Source of the DNA: Pseudomonadota bacterium
Lineage (GTDB): Bacteria; Pseudomonadota; Gammaproteobacteria; Acidiferrobacterales; UBA6901
Reading direction: 5' to 3'
NCBI GenBank assembly: GCA_021783175.1
Contig: JAJXUF010000069.1
Location: forward strand, 1-16,482
Length of the DNA: 16,482 nt
Made by a program: the position numbers and the translations under genes. Every line of letters starts with the position of its first letter. The stretch's first letter is position 1. Under the pieces are notes generated by a model. That model was given only the letters and a program-made list of their open reading frames with translations, ran no database searches and had not been told where the DNA came from. Of the stretch, positions 1-8,046 are shown one piece after another.

Positions 1-2
1 TG

Positions 3-2894
3 CGCGGCTACTCCATGTTCGGAGACTCGTTCGTGTATATCGTGTTCAAGGATGGCACCGATCTCTACTGGGCACGCTCGCGCGTGCTCGAGTATCTCTC
101 GCAAGTCATGCCGCGGCTACCGCGTGACGCTCGGGCCGAGCTCGGGCCGGATGCCACGGGCGTGGGCTGGATCTACGAGTACGCCCTGGTTGACCGCAGC
201 GGAAAGCACGATCTGGCGCAGCTGCGGACGATCCAGGACTGGTACCTCAAATACGAGCTGCGCACCGTACCGGGGGTAGCCGAGGTTGCGACCGTGGGGG
301 GCATGGTCAAAACCTATCAGGTGATCGTCGATCCCGACCGTCTGCGCGCTTATCGCCTGACTCTGCCTGAAATACGCATGGCAATCAAAAATGCCAACCA
401 GGAAACCGGCGGATCGGTGATCGAAATGGGCGAGGCCGAGTACATGGTGCGCACCGATGGCTACATCCACAATCTTCACGACCTGCGCACTATTCCGCTG
501 GGCATCGATGGCAACGGCGTTCCGATCCGCCTGCAGGACGTCGCCAACATCCGACTCGGTCCCGAGATGCGCCGGGGAATCGCAGATCTCGACGGTCAGG
601 GCGAGGTCGTTGGCGGAATCATCGTCATGCGCCAGGGGCAGAATGCGCTTGCCACCATCCAGGCGGTCAAAGCCAAACTCGCCACCCTTGCCGCGCATCT
701 GCCCGCGGGCGTCAAGATCGTTCCCACCTATGATCGCTCCGGCCTCATCGAACGCGCCGTTGGAAACTTGCGGCACACGCTGATCGAGGAATTTATTGTT
801 GTGATGCTCGTGTGCCTCGCATTCCTGTTCCATCTGCGCTCGGCGCTGGTCGCGATCATAATGCTGCCTGTCGGGGTGCTCGTCGCATTCATGGTCATGC
901 ACGCGCAGGGTATCAGCGCCAATATCATGTCGCTCGGCGGCATTGCCATCGCCATCGGTGCAATGGTGGACGCCGCCATCGTCATGATCGAGAACGTGCA
1001 CAAGCATTTCGAACGCGAAAAGGTAAACGACAAAAATCGCTGGGCGGCCGTGCGTCAGGCCGCCGAAGAGGTGGGTCCGCCGTTGTTCTTCTCGCTGCTC
1101 ATTATCACCGTGAGTTTTGCGCCGGTGTTCTCGCTTCAGGCACAGGAGGGACGCCTGTTTGCTCCGCTCGCTTTCACCAAAACCTACGCCATGGCGGCAG
1201 CAGCCGGACTTTCAGTGACGCTCGTGCCGGTGCTGATGGGTTACCTCATACGCGGGCGCCTGCGAGCGGAGCACGCGAACCCGCTCAACCGCTGGCTGCA
1301 CAAGCTCTACCGACCGTTTCTCGATGCCGTGCTCACCCACCCCAGGACTGTCCTGGCGATCGCCGCGGTCTTGATCGCCCTCGGTGCTGTGCCGTTGACG
1401 AGGCTCGGGAGCGAGTTCATGCCGAACATGGATGAAGGCACCCTGCTCTACATGCCAACGACCCTTCCCGGCCTCTCTCCGGGCAAGGCGCAGCAGCTCT
1501 TGCAGCAAACGGACCGTCTCCTTAAAACTGTGCCCGAGGTCGAAAGCGTCTTCGGCAAGGCTGGTCGCGCGCAGACCGCAACCGATCCGGCGCCGCTCTC
1601 TATGTTTGAGACCGTGATCCAGCTGAAACCAAAATCCCAGTGGCGACGCGGCATGACCACGAAGAAGCTCATCCAGGAGATGACTGCGCTCGTCAATTTC
1701 CCGGGACTATCCAACGTGTTTGTCATGCCTATCAAGACCCGCATTGACATGCTGACAACCGGCATCCGCACACCCGTCGGAATCAAGGTCACCGGCCCGT
1801 CGCTCGAGACCCTCGATACGATCGGCCGCGAGCTTGAAAGCGTGATCGGTACCGTTCCCGGTACAACCTCGGTCTACTCCGAGCGGCTGACTGGCGCGCG
1901 CTATGTAGATGTACACATCGAAAGACGCCGTGCTGCGCGCTTCGGACTCAATGTCGCCGACATCGATGACACCATCGCGACCGCAGTGGGCGGGATGACC
2001 GTGACAGAAACAGTTGAAGGTCGCGAGCGTTATCCCGTGATCGTGCGCTATCCGCGGCGGTTGCGTGATTCGCTTGGGAGGCTGCGGAATCTGCCAATCA
2101 TCACGCCCAGCGGGCTGCCGGTACGCCTGGAGGAAGTGGCCGATGTGCGCGTCGAGAACGGCCCGGACATGATCCGCAGCGAAAACGCGCGTCTATCCGG
2201 CTGGACCTATATCGACTTCCGCGGTCGCGACATCGGCTCATATGTTTCTGCAGCGCAGAAGGCCGTGGCCGCAAAGATCACGTTGCCGCCCGGCTACACA
2301 CTTACCTGGACCGGGCAGTACGAGTACATGCAGCGCGCGCTCGCGCGCCTGAAGCTCGTGATTCCTTTTACGCTTGGCATCATTCTCGTACTCCTTTACA
2401 TCAACTTCCGCAACGCCGCAGAGGTACTGATCATTGTCGCTACCCTGCCGCTTGCTCTGGTCGGCGGTCTGTGGCTGCTATATCTGCTCGGCTACAACTT
2501 GTCTGTCGCAGTGGCGGTGGGATTCATTGCGCTTGGTGGAGTCGCCACAGAAATCGGCGTGGTCATGCTTTCCTATCTTGATCAGGCGTTGGCGCGCCGC
2601 ACTGAAATGCGCGCGGCGCGCGATGAGCCACTCACCCCCGCCGACTTGCGCGCGGCCATTATCGAAGGTGCGCTGCTGCGTATCCGACCGATCGCCATGA
2701 CCAATGCTGCGATCATCGCTGGGCTGCTGCCTGTCTTGTGGACTCACGGCACTGGCTCCGAGGCGATGCAGCGGATCGCCGCACCGATGGTGGGCGGCAT
2801 GCTGAGCGTCGCTGTACTCACACTTGCCGTAATTCCGGCCGCTTACCTGCTCTGGCGACGGCATGACCTCGTGCGGGCGGAGAAACGCCCATGA
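3..2894 (+). CDS. cusA: CusA-type Cu(I)/Ag(I) efflux RND pump, 5'-truncated
   Basis: Inner-membrane proton-driven pump of the heavy-metal RND (HME) class, which exports Cu(I)/Ag(I) through a CusCBA-like tripartite complex. The frame is open to the left edge, so the true start lies outside; roughly the first 85-90 residues are missing compared with about 1047 in E. coli CusA. Residue numbers here count from the Met at 15. The three substrate-binding methionines of CusA (M573, M623, M672) are present as M480 (LLYMP), M530 (SMFET) and M579 (RIDML), which argues for Cu/Ag rather than Zn/Co. The proton-relay acids D405 and E939 match D319 (MVDAAIVM) and E846 (ATEIGVV), but the relay lysine K984 is replaced by I893 (RPIAMT). 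Transmembrane groups are visible near residues 255-410 and 785-950. The stop overlaps an ATG that I do not consider a gene start. cusB and cusC would be expected upstream, outside the window. Confidence 0.95.
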   Translation, partial: RGYSMFGDSFVYIVFKDGTDLYWARSRVLEYLSQVMPRLPRDARAELGPDATGVGWIYEYALVDRSGKHDLAQLRTIQDWYLKYELRTVPGVAEVATVGGMVKTYQVIVDPDRLRAYRLTLPEIRMAIKNANQETGGSVIEMGEAEYMVRTDGYIHNLHDLRTIPLGIDGNGVPIRLQDVANIRLGPEMRRGIADLDGQGEVVGGIIVMRQGQNALATIQAVKAKLATLAAHLPAGVKIVPTYDRSGLIERAVGNLRHTLIEEFIVVMLVCLAFLFHLRSALVAIIMLPVGVLVAFMVMHAQGISANIMSLGGIAIAIGAMVDAAIVMIENVHKHFEREKVNDKNRWAAVRQAAEEVGPPLFFSLLIITVSFAPVFSLQAQEGRLFAPLAFTKTYAMAAAAGLSVTLVPVLMGYLIRGRLRAEHANPLNRWLHKLYRPFLDAVLTHPRTVLAIAAVLIALGAVPLTRLGSEFMPNMDEGTLLYMPTTLPGLSPGKAQQLLQQTDRLLKTVPEVESVFGKAGRAQTATDPAPLSMFETVIQLKPKSQWRRGMTTKKLIQEMTALVNFPGLSNVFVMPIKTRIDMLTTGIRTPVGIKVTGPSLETLDTIGRELESVIGTVPGTTSVYSERLTGARYVDVHIERRRAARFGLNVADIDDTIATAVGGMTVTETVEGRERYPVIVRYPRRLRDSLGRLRNLPIITPSGLPVRLEEVADVRVENGPDMIRSENARLSGWTYIDFRGRDIGSYVSAAQKAVAAKITLPPGYTLTWTGQYEYMQRALARLKLVIPFTLGIILVLLYINFRNAAEVLIIVATLPLALVGGLWLLYLLGYNLSVAVAVGFIALGGVATEIGVVMLSYLDQALARRTEMRAARDEPLTPADLRAAIIEGALLRIRPIAMTNAAIIAGLLPVLWTHGTGSEAMQRIAAPMVGGMLSVAVLTLAVIPAAYLLWRRHDLVRAEKRP

Positions 2895-3049
2895 AACATG
2901 CAAGTGGATTCATGGATACCGTGGGCCGCGCGCGACGTCCTTGGCGCGACTGCTCCCGCTTTTGGGCTGGCAAGGATTCGCGCCGGCGCCTTCTGGATCA
3001 CGGCGACGAACTCTGGCATACGAGAACCCCCATTCTTCCTCATCTTTGC

Positions 3050-3055
3050 AAGGAG
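3050..3055 (+). promoter_or_regulatory. Ribosome binding site deciding the cusF start
   Basis: AAGGAG lies 6 bases before the ATG at 3062. The same frame is open back to an ATG at 2891 that overlaps the cusA stop, but that longer start would put about 57 charged, non-hydrophobic residues before the signal peptide, so 3062 is preferred. Confidence 0.75.
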
Positions 3056-3061
3056 TTAAAC

Positions 3062-3370
3062 ATGAAGGCCGTCAGCCGTTCCATTGTGATTTCTGTTGTC
3101 ATTGCGTTCCTTTCCCTCGCTGCGCAGGCGGCGGATACCTACCCGGCATCCGGACGGATCAACCGCGTGGAAATAGCGCGCGGCGAGGTCAACATCACGC
3201 ACGGACCGATTACCGGACTTGGATGGCCAGGTATGACAATGACGTTTCCGGTTGCGGATAAGGCGGTAACCAAGTCGCTAAAGGCTGGCGAAAAAGTCAG
3301 GTTCTGGCTGGAAAAGCGGGATGATCACTATGTCGTCACGCGGATCGAGCCGGTAAAGACTGCGAAATAA
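3062..3370 (+). CDS. cusF: CusF-like periplasmic Cu(I)/Ag(I) metallochaperone
   Basis: Small exported copper/silver-binding protein (102 residues) that would hand metal to the Cus pump in the periplasm. Residues 1-23 form a Sec signal peptide with likely cleavage after AQA. The mature part is a short OB-fold-like domain. CusF binds Cu(I) through one His, two Met and a capping Trp; all four are visible as H47, W55, M58 and M60 in the segment ITHGPITGLGWPGMTMTF. The C-terminal part (KAGEKVRFWLEKRDDHYVVTR) fits the closing strands of the family. It follows cusA by 167 bases on the same strand, so it is probably co-expressed or separately boosted. In E. coli cusF lies between cusC and cusB, so its place after cusA here is a rearranged order that is common in other proteobacteria. 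Confidence 0.9.
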   Translation: MKAVSRSIVISVVIAFLSLAAQAADTYPASGRINRVEIARGEVNITHGPITGLGWPGMTMTFPVADKAVTKSLKAGEKVRFWLEKRDDHYVVTRIEPVKTAK

Positions 3371-3503
3371 TCCGCCGAGATGGCTCAGGGGTACCGCTAA
3401 GCTGTCTTGAAGCGATCATCCTGTGTCCAACTGCGGGGTTTCATCCTCGGCCACGCAGACGGTGAGTGTCAAATCCCGAGATCCAAGACACTGGAGGTGT
3501 TTT

Positions 3504-3722
3504 ATGAAATCACGTTTCTTATCGATCGTTTCTATCACAACGCTTGCTTTGGCTTTTGTGTCCGCGATCGCCTTCGCTGCCCCGTCGCCGGACGGAAGCT
3601 CTTCGGCGGATATGGCAAAGATGGAGGCGTGCTTCAAGGCGCACGGCAAACTGATGGACAAACCTGCGGTTATGAACGTCTACGACTGCTGGCGCGCACA
3701 TGGCTATTTGATGGATCGGTAA
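3504..3722 (+). CDS. Small exported protein with duplicated C-x3-H-G-x-L-M-D motif
   Basis: A 72-residue protein that I do not recognise by name. Residues 1-26 are a clear signal peptide (positive N-terminus, long hydrophobic core, AFA cleavage site). The mature part of about 46 residues contains two copies of the same motif: C43-FKA-H47-GKL-M51-D and C62-WRA-H66-GYL-M70-D, 19 residues apart, with further Met at 37, 40 and 57. Cys, His and Met are soft-metal ligands, so a periplasmic Cu(I)-binding role is inferred; a disulfide C43-C62 forming a helical hairpin is the alternative. The start is fixed by GGAGG at 3493-3497, 6 bases upstream; a longer in-frame start at 3423 would bury the signal peptide. 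An inverted repeat (AGTGTC 3465-3470 / GACACT 3487-3492) directly abuts this Shine-Dalgarno. Confidence 0.75.
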   Translation: MKSRFLSIVSITTLALAFVSAIAFAAPSPDGSSSADMAKMEACFKAHGKLMDKPAVMNVYDCWRAHGYLMDR

Positions 3723-3847
3723 ACGGCGTGCCTGAGAGATCTAGCATGTCGAACAACCTTGGAGTTCGATGATTAATGATCCATGACCCGCACGTCGCAA
3801 ACCATGCGGCGCGCGGGGACGGGCATGAATTAGAATGGAGGTGCTTT

Positions 3848-4111
3848 ATGATGTGGGGTTATCCAGGAAGTTGTGCTTCAGGATGGTGGTGGGGCTTCGG
3901 TCTGCTGCATATGCTGCTCTACTGGGGTGTTGTGATTCTCGTGATCGCGCTGCTGGTGAAATGGCTTCTTGGAAGCTGGTCACTGAGGGAACAGCATTCA
4001 GGGAATCGGTATTCAGGTCACCGCGCGATGGATCTGCTCGAGGAGCGCTACGCACGCGGGGAGATCGGCAAGGAGGAGTTCAAGCAGAAAAAGCGGGACC
4101 TGGAAGAGTAA
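3848..4111 (+). CDS. Small membrane protein with C-terminal SHOCT domain
   Basis: An 87-residue protein. Residues 1-15 are rich in Trp, Gly and Met with one Cys; residues 16-41 form a single transmembrane helix; residues 60-87 (RAMDLLEERYARGEIGKEEF and following) match the SHOCT domain, a short C-terminal helical domain seen at the end of many small membrane proteins and thought to mediate oligomerisation. Such proteins are frequent next to copper-resistance genes, but no biochemical role is established. GGAGG at 3837-3841 lies 6 bases before the ATG at 3848; an in-frame ATG at 3776 has no such site. A second ATG follows at once (3851). It sits between the duplicated-motif protein and the cytochrome, all on the + strand, which suggests one copper-response cluster. 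Confidence 0.8.
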   Translation: MMWGYPGSCASGWWWGFGLLHMLLYWGVVILVIALLVKWLLGSWSLREQHSGNRYSGHRAMDLLEERYARGEIGKEEFKQKKRDLEE

Positions 4112-4196
4112 GGCGCCAGTACCGCGTGGACGTCGGTCGCAAGCCTTTCTGCGGCGATCGCTTCTCGGTATAGCAATATCAAAAGGTGGAGCAGAA

Positions 4197-4865
4197 ATGA
4201 AACGAGATGTGATATCACAAGGTTTGATAGTTTTGGCGATCACGCTTAGCGCCATGATCGCTTCCACAACAGCGGCCTATCCCAAAACCAGCGGGAGCAG
4301 CGATATGGCACGCGGTCGCGAAATCGCCTCCGGTAAGTGTGCGATCTGCCACGGCGCACAGGGCAACAGTACCAACCCCGCGTTCCCGAAGCTTGCGGGC
4401 CAGCGTGCCACCTATCTTTACGGGCAGCTGCGGGCGTTTAAGGCAGGAGGGCGTCGATCGAAGATCATGTCGACAATTGCAACCGGCCTGACCGACACAG
4501 AGATGACCGATACCGCAAACTTTTATTCGCACCAAAAGCTCCGCCCGGACCGGGTCGGGAACGAGGCCAGCACTGTCGCCGGACGGCGCATTTTCTATCA
4601 CGGAGCGAACAGCGGGGCGACACCCGCCTGTGAGATGTGCCACAGCACCTCGGGTGCCAAGTCCATGATGGGCGGCGGAATGATGGGCGGCGGAATGATG
4701 GGCTCCATCCCCAAACTAAACGGACAACATGCGGCCTACCTGATCCGGCAACTCCGCGATTTCGCCTCAGGCAGGCGGCAGGGCATGATGATGAACTCGA
4801 TAGCCGGTTCCCTGACCCAGACCGAGATGCATGAGGTGGCAGGATACCTTTCCGGGATTCCGTAA
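4197..4865 (+). CDS. Exported dihaem cytochrome c (c4-like) with Met-rich insert
   Basis: Periplasmic electron carrier of 222 residues. Residues 1-27 are a signal peptide. Two class I cytochrome c domains follow, each with a CxxCH haem site: C48-AI-C51-H52 and C145-EM-C148-H149. Likely axial Met ligands are M91 (SKIMSTIA) and one of M197-M199. The repeated PKLAGQ/PKLNGQ blocks (residues 64-69 and 172-177) are typical of the c4 family. Odd feature: residues 157-169 are a Met/Gly stretch encoded by a perfect 15-base tandem repeat placed just after the second haem site, where normal c4 proteins have a short loop. The AGGTGGAG Shine-Dalgarno at 4184-4191 is 5 bases upstream. Position at the end of the copper cluster suggests that the Met-rich loop binds copper or that the cytochrome takes part in periplasmic copper oxidation; both are inference. 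Ordinary electron transfer to an oxidase remains possible. Confidence 0.9.
   Translation: MKRDVISQGLIVLAITLSAMIASTTAAYPKTSGSSDMARGREIASGKCAICHGAQGNSTNPAFPKLAGQRATYLYGQLRAFKAGGRRSKIMSTIATGLTDTEMTDTANFYSHQKLRPDRVGNEASTVAGRRIFYHGANSGATPACEMCHSTSGAKSMMGGGMMGGGMMGSIPKLNGQHAAYLIRQLRDFASGRRQGMMMNSIAGSLTQTEMHEVAGYLSGIP
4665..4703 (+). repeat. In-frame 15-bp tandem repeat in the cytochrome gene
   Basis: Two perfect copies of ATGATGGGCGGCGGA (4665-4679, 4680-4694) plus a 9-base partial third copy (4695-4703). Each full unit encodes Met-Met-Gly-Gly-Gly, so copy-number change would lengthen or shorten the Met-rich loop without breaking the frame. Confidence 0.95.
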
Positions 4866-5298
4866 TACGAGATGCCTTGGACGTCCCTGCGACAGAGCGG
4901 CCCTGCCCTGGCATATCGCCAATGAACGTGGTGCGCCTTTAACTGGCCTTGGTCTATGCAAGCTCGTGCGCGGGATTACAGACCTCACACGCACCGCTCG
5001 GGCGGGCGGTGCGTGCTACGGATGATGACTTTTTCGACCGCAAGGGGTCTCGCGCTGGCACAAGCGACATGCCGCAAAAGGTGCTCAGTCGTCACAAAAT
5101 ATTTACTTGCCTGATCAAAAAGTACTGGCGCCATTGGCCTTCGACGCAAATATTTGACAGCTGGACGGGCCAGCCAGATTCGGGGTTCCACCGATCACAA
5201 TTGCGGTATTCACCGCCCAGCCTTTGCGCAGGATCATTAGCTCAATTCTCCATGAGATCTTCATGGCAAAAATGTCCTAGCTGATGGCACATTCCAGA
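4866..5298. other. Gene-free gap between cytochrome and M16 protease genes
   Basis: No convincing gene on either strand; open frames here (for instance 4949-5284 + and 4985-5191 -) have no recognisable protein features. The segment from about 5085 is more AT-rich, with two copies of AAATATTT (about 5097 and 5151). It holds the perfect hairpin described separately and a weaker one, CCATGA/TCATGG around 5250-5266. The cytochrome gene and the protease gene converge on this gap, so it should contain their 3' ends and transcription stops. It could be a degraded mobile element remnant, but I see no transposase or terminal repeats. Confidence 0.5.
4988..5015. repeat. Perfect 10-bp inverted repeat (possible terminator)
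   Basis: CACGCACCGC (4988-4997) and GCGGTGCGTG (5006-5015) are exact reverse complements with an 8-base loop. A T5 run follows at 5030-5034, but 14 bases after the stem, so it is not a textbook intrinsic terminator. It lies 123 bases beyond the cytochrome stop and may end the copper cluster's transcript or be a dispersed palindromic element. Confidence 0.55.
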
Positions 5299-8046
5299 CT
5301 AGTGCGGATTAGGTCCTTCAGTTACCTGAATCAGGTTCGCCGGCGTCAGCCAGTGCGCATACGCAGCCCGCACTTCGGCCGCCGTCAGTTTGAGGTAACG
5401 ATGGGCGGCAAGAGTCGGCTCGTCCAAAGGCAGATCCAGCCGCACGCGCGCGATTAAGCCTTCGGCAATACCAGTAAGACTGGATTCGGAAAGCGGAATC
5501 TCGCGCAGGAGCAATGCTTTGGCGCGCCGCAGTTCCTGAGGCGTTACCAGTTGCTTTTGCATAGCTCGAAGGTCGCGCACCACAATACTGCGCGCGCGCG
5601 AGACATTCGGCGGGTCACATGCATATACCACGGCGTAGATCGCCCGGGTCTGATCTACATTGAAAGAGGAGGAAACGTAATATACCAATCCGTTTTCCTC
5701 GCGCAGATCGTGATACAGGCGTGTGGCATAGAACGCCCCACCTAGAACATGGTTGCCTAACTGCAGCGCATAATAGTCGGGATTCGCCCGGCTCAAACCA
5801 AGGTTCTCCGCAAGAGTCACGCTATCCTGAACCCGGCTCGAATCCGGCACGTGCGTCACCGATGGTTTGTTGAGAGGGACCGGTGGCAGAAGCACTTGTG
5901 GTTTGGGTCCTTCCGATTGCCATTTGCCGAAATACTTTTCCACGGTATCCCGAGCAACCGCAGGAGAGATATCTCCTATCACCACTATGGTCGTAAGATC
6001 GGGCCTGAAGACGTGGCGGTAATAGTCTCTGACATCCTTAATGCTCAGCCCCATCACCGACTTGGGTGTTTCCTGGCGCAACATCGGGTCTTTTGGCGGA
6101 AAGAGCGCGGTGCTCAAAGCACGGCCGGTCAGATAATCCGGACTCTGGAGCAATCCGGCAACGGAACCCGCGACCTGGTGTTGAACAATCTTGAACGCCG
6201 ACTCCGGCAGTGCCGGATGCAATTCGTTATCTGCAAGCAACGCAACGCCGCGATTGAAATTGTTGGTCAAGACCTGCAGGGAAAAATCAGTGCCGGCGGA
6301 CTCGTTGGCCGCAATATCGTCGAGCGCCTTCTGAAAAGCTACGCGGTTAAGGGTGGCGGTTCCAAACCCAAAGAGTTGCCCTAAAACATCGTCCGCACCT
6401 TCTTTCCCAGGCGGCGTTTCGAGCGCCGGCTGGTTGCGGATGTGGCCAAACACGCTAACCGTATTGCTGATGGTTTCCGGTTGGACGATTAGCTCTATTC
6501 CATTCGGCAGATGAAATACGACCGGATCGACCGTAGATTTCGGCACATTCAGGCGACGCAAGGCCTGCTGTGCCCAATCCGGCAACTTGACTGCCTTGGT
6601 TTCTGTGCCAGCAAACGATTCTCTGCCGCCAAACCCCTTCGATGCCACCGGTTTGCCGGATGACTGCGGGGTAAGGACTGCCACTAGCGTATGTTGCAGC
6701 ATGATATATTTGTGGGCGACCCGGTCTACGTCCTTCACGGTCACACGGGAAATCGCCTGCAGATCGTCATCCGGTGACTGCCGCCCCTCGACGGCGAGCG
6801 CGTCCGACCAGGCGCTTGCCAATCCGGCGACCGAATTCTTTTCAAACTCCGCCGATGCCAGCTCGCGGCGCTTTGCCGCTTCCACCAGATCCGCGGAAAA
6901 TCCATGTTTAAGATCATCCGTCAGAATCTTCTGAATCCTTTCTATTAGGACGGGGCCAGAATCACCCTTAGGGAAGGCTGCCAGCGCGTAGCCCACACCG
7001 GATTTGGGGAACTGGGTCAGGGAAAATCCGGCATACAACGCCTTGCCGTGCGGTACCATGGCGTACAGCGTACCGCGCTGGCTGTTTAGCACATCGGCAA
7101 GTACCTGCGATGCCGCAAAATCCGCATCACTCAGACCGGGCATGCGAAAAGCAATCACCGCCAGACCATAGGGCAGATCGGTGGGCATGTTTAGGGTCGA
7201 GGGCTTAAATGGCTGTAGATCCACAGCCGGTCTCGGCGGAAGTGTTTTCGCCGGGATGTCCGCGAACAACTTCTGCACCATACGAAGTGTTTTATGCGGC
7301 TCGACATCACCGACAATTATAAGAATCGCGTTGTTGGGCACATACCACGTTTCATGAAACTTCTTAAGCATCGCGCCGGTCGTCTTCTTGAATGACGCGC
7401 GCGTACCCAATGCGTCGTGCTCGTATGGGCTGCCCTTGAACATCGTCTTGAGAAGCTTGGAATAGAACACGTACTGCGGATTGGAAAGATCCTGCGCCAC
7501 CTCCTGCTCAATGGCTCCGCGCTCCTTTGACCAAAGCGCTTCGGAATCCAACACACCCCGCATACGGATGGCTTCGATGTGCAATGCCAGATCCAGATCC
7601 TCGGTGGGGACGGTAAAGTAGTATTGCGTTACCGCCTGCTGGGTATCCGCGTCGAACATGCCGCCCATCTCAGCGGTAATGCTGGCAAGCTGATCGGCGG
7701 AAAGTCCAGGACTGCCACGAAACATCATGTGTTCCTGGGCATGCGCCATGCCAGGAAAGCCTGCCGGCGCCTCGTCGGACCCGACAAGATAGTTGAGCTC
7801 GGTTGTTACGACCGGAGCGAGTGTGTCGCGCACAATCACCACTCTCAGGCCGTTCGCTAAAGTGCTGCGCAGCACGCCGCGCTCGAACACCGATGTTTTT
7901 TCGTTGGCCAGAGCCGGCCCGCCTGGCAGCAGCACGCTCATCACAAGCAGAACAGCGACACCACGATACGCAGCTCGACATTGAATTTGGGACAACAACC
8001 AGGCCGCAAGGCCGCGGGCTTTCTGCCCTTCCTTATGCTCGATCAC
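5299..8046 (-). CDS. Periplasmic double-domain M16 zinc protease
   Basis: Pitrilysin-class (M16) metalloprotease of about 915 residues from the GTG at 8046. The N-terminus is basic and then hydrophobic (about residues 29-47, ending PALA), a signal peptide or lipid-free anchor, so the enzyme should act in the periplasm. The first M16 repeat carries the inverted zinc motif HAQEH at 102-106 (H102 and H106 ligands, E105 catalytic) and the distal Glu in ERGAIEQE, most likely E182. The second repeat (from about residue 480) has the fold signatures, including VVIGDISPAVARD, but no HxxEH, as is usual for the inactive partner half. Length fits fused two-repeat bacterial M16B-type proteins. Start choice: the frame is open to a GTG at 8097 without a ribosome site; the GTG at 8046 follows AGAGAAGAG. 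The gene stands alone, with no partner to suggest a substrate. Confidence 0.9.
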   Translation of the reverse strand: MIEHKEGQKARGLAAWLLSQIQCRAAYRGVAVLLVMSVLLPGGPALANEKTSVFERGVLRSTLANGLRVVIVRDTLAPVVTTELNYLVGSDEAPAGFPGMAHAQEHMMFRGSPGLSADQLASITAEMGGMFDADTQQAVTQYYFTVPTEDLDLALHIEAIRMRGVLDSEALWSKERGAIEQEVAQDLSNPQYVFYSKLLKTMFKGSPYEHDALGTRASFKKTTGAMLKKFHETWYVPNNAILIIVGDVEPHKTLRMVQKLFADIPAKTLPPRPAVDLQPFKPSTLNMPTDLPYGLAVIAFRMPGLSDADFAASQVLADVLNSQRGTLYAMVPHGKALYAGFSLTQFPKSGVGYALAAFPKGDSGPVLIERIQKILTDDLKHGFSADLVEAAKRRELASAEFEKNSVAGLASAWSDALAVEGRQSPDDDLQAISRVTVKDVDRVAHKYIMLQHTLVAVLTPQSSGKPVASKGFGGRESFAGTETKAVKLPDWAQQALRRLNVPKSTVDPVVFHLPNGIELIVQPETISNTVSVFGHIRNQPALETPPGKEGADDVLGQLFGFGTATLNRVAFQKALDDIAANESAGTDFSLQVLTNNFNRGVALLADNELHPALPESAFKIVQHQVAGSVAGLLQSPDYLTGRALSTALFPPKDPMLRQETPKSVMGLSIKDVRDYYRHVFRPDLTTIVVIGDISPAVARDTVEKYFGKWQSEGPKPQVLLPPVPLNKPSVTHVPDSSRVQDSVTLAENLGLSRANPDYYALQLGNHVLGGAFYATRLYHDLREENGLVYYVSSSFNVDQTRAIYAVVYACDPPNVSRARSIVVRDLRAMQKQLVTPQELRRAKALLLREIPLSESSLTGIAEGLIARVRLDLPLDEPTLAAHRYLKLTAAEVRAAYAHWLTPANLIQVTEGPNPH

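Noticed and set aside
117..1007. Long leftward open frame (296 codons) inside cusA
   Set aside because: Antisense to a strongly conserved gene; His/Asp-rich translation without any domain, as expected for a codon-bias shadow.
2891..3061. Longer start for cusF overlapping the cusA stop (ATGA)
   Set aside because: It adds about 57 residues without family similarity in front of a clear signal peptide, and the ATG at 3062 has an ideal ribosome site.
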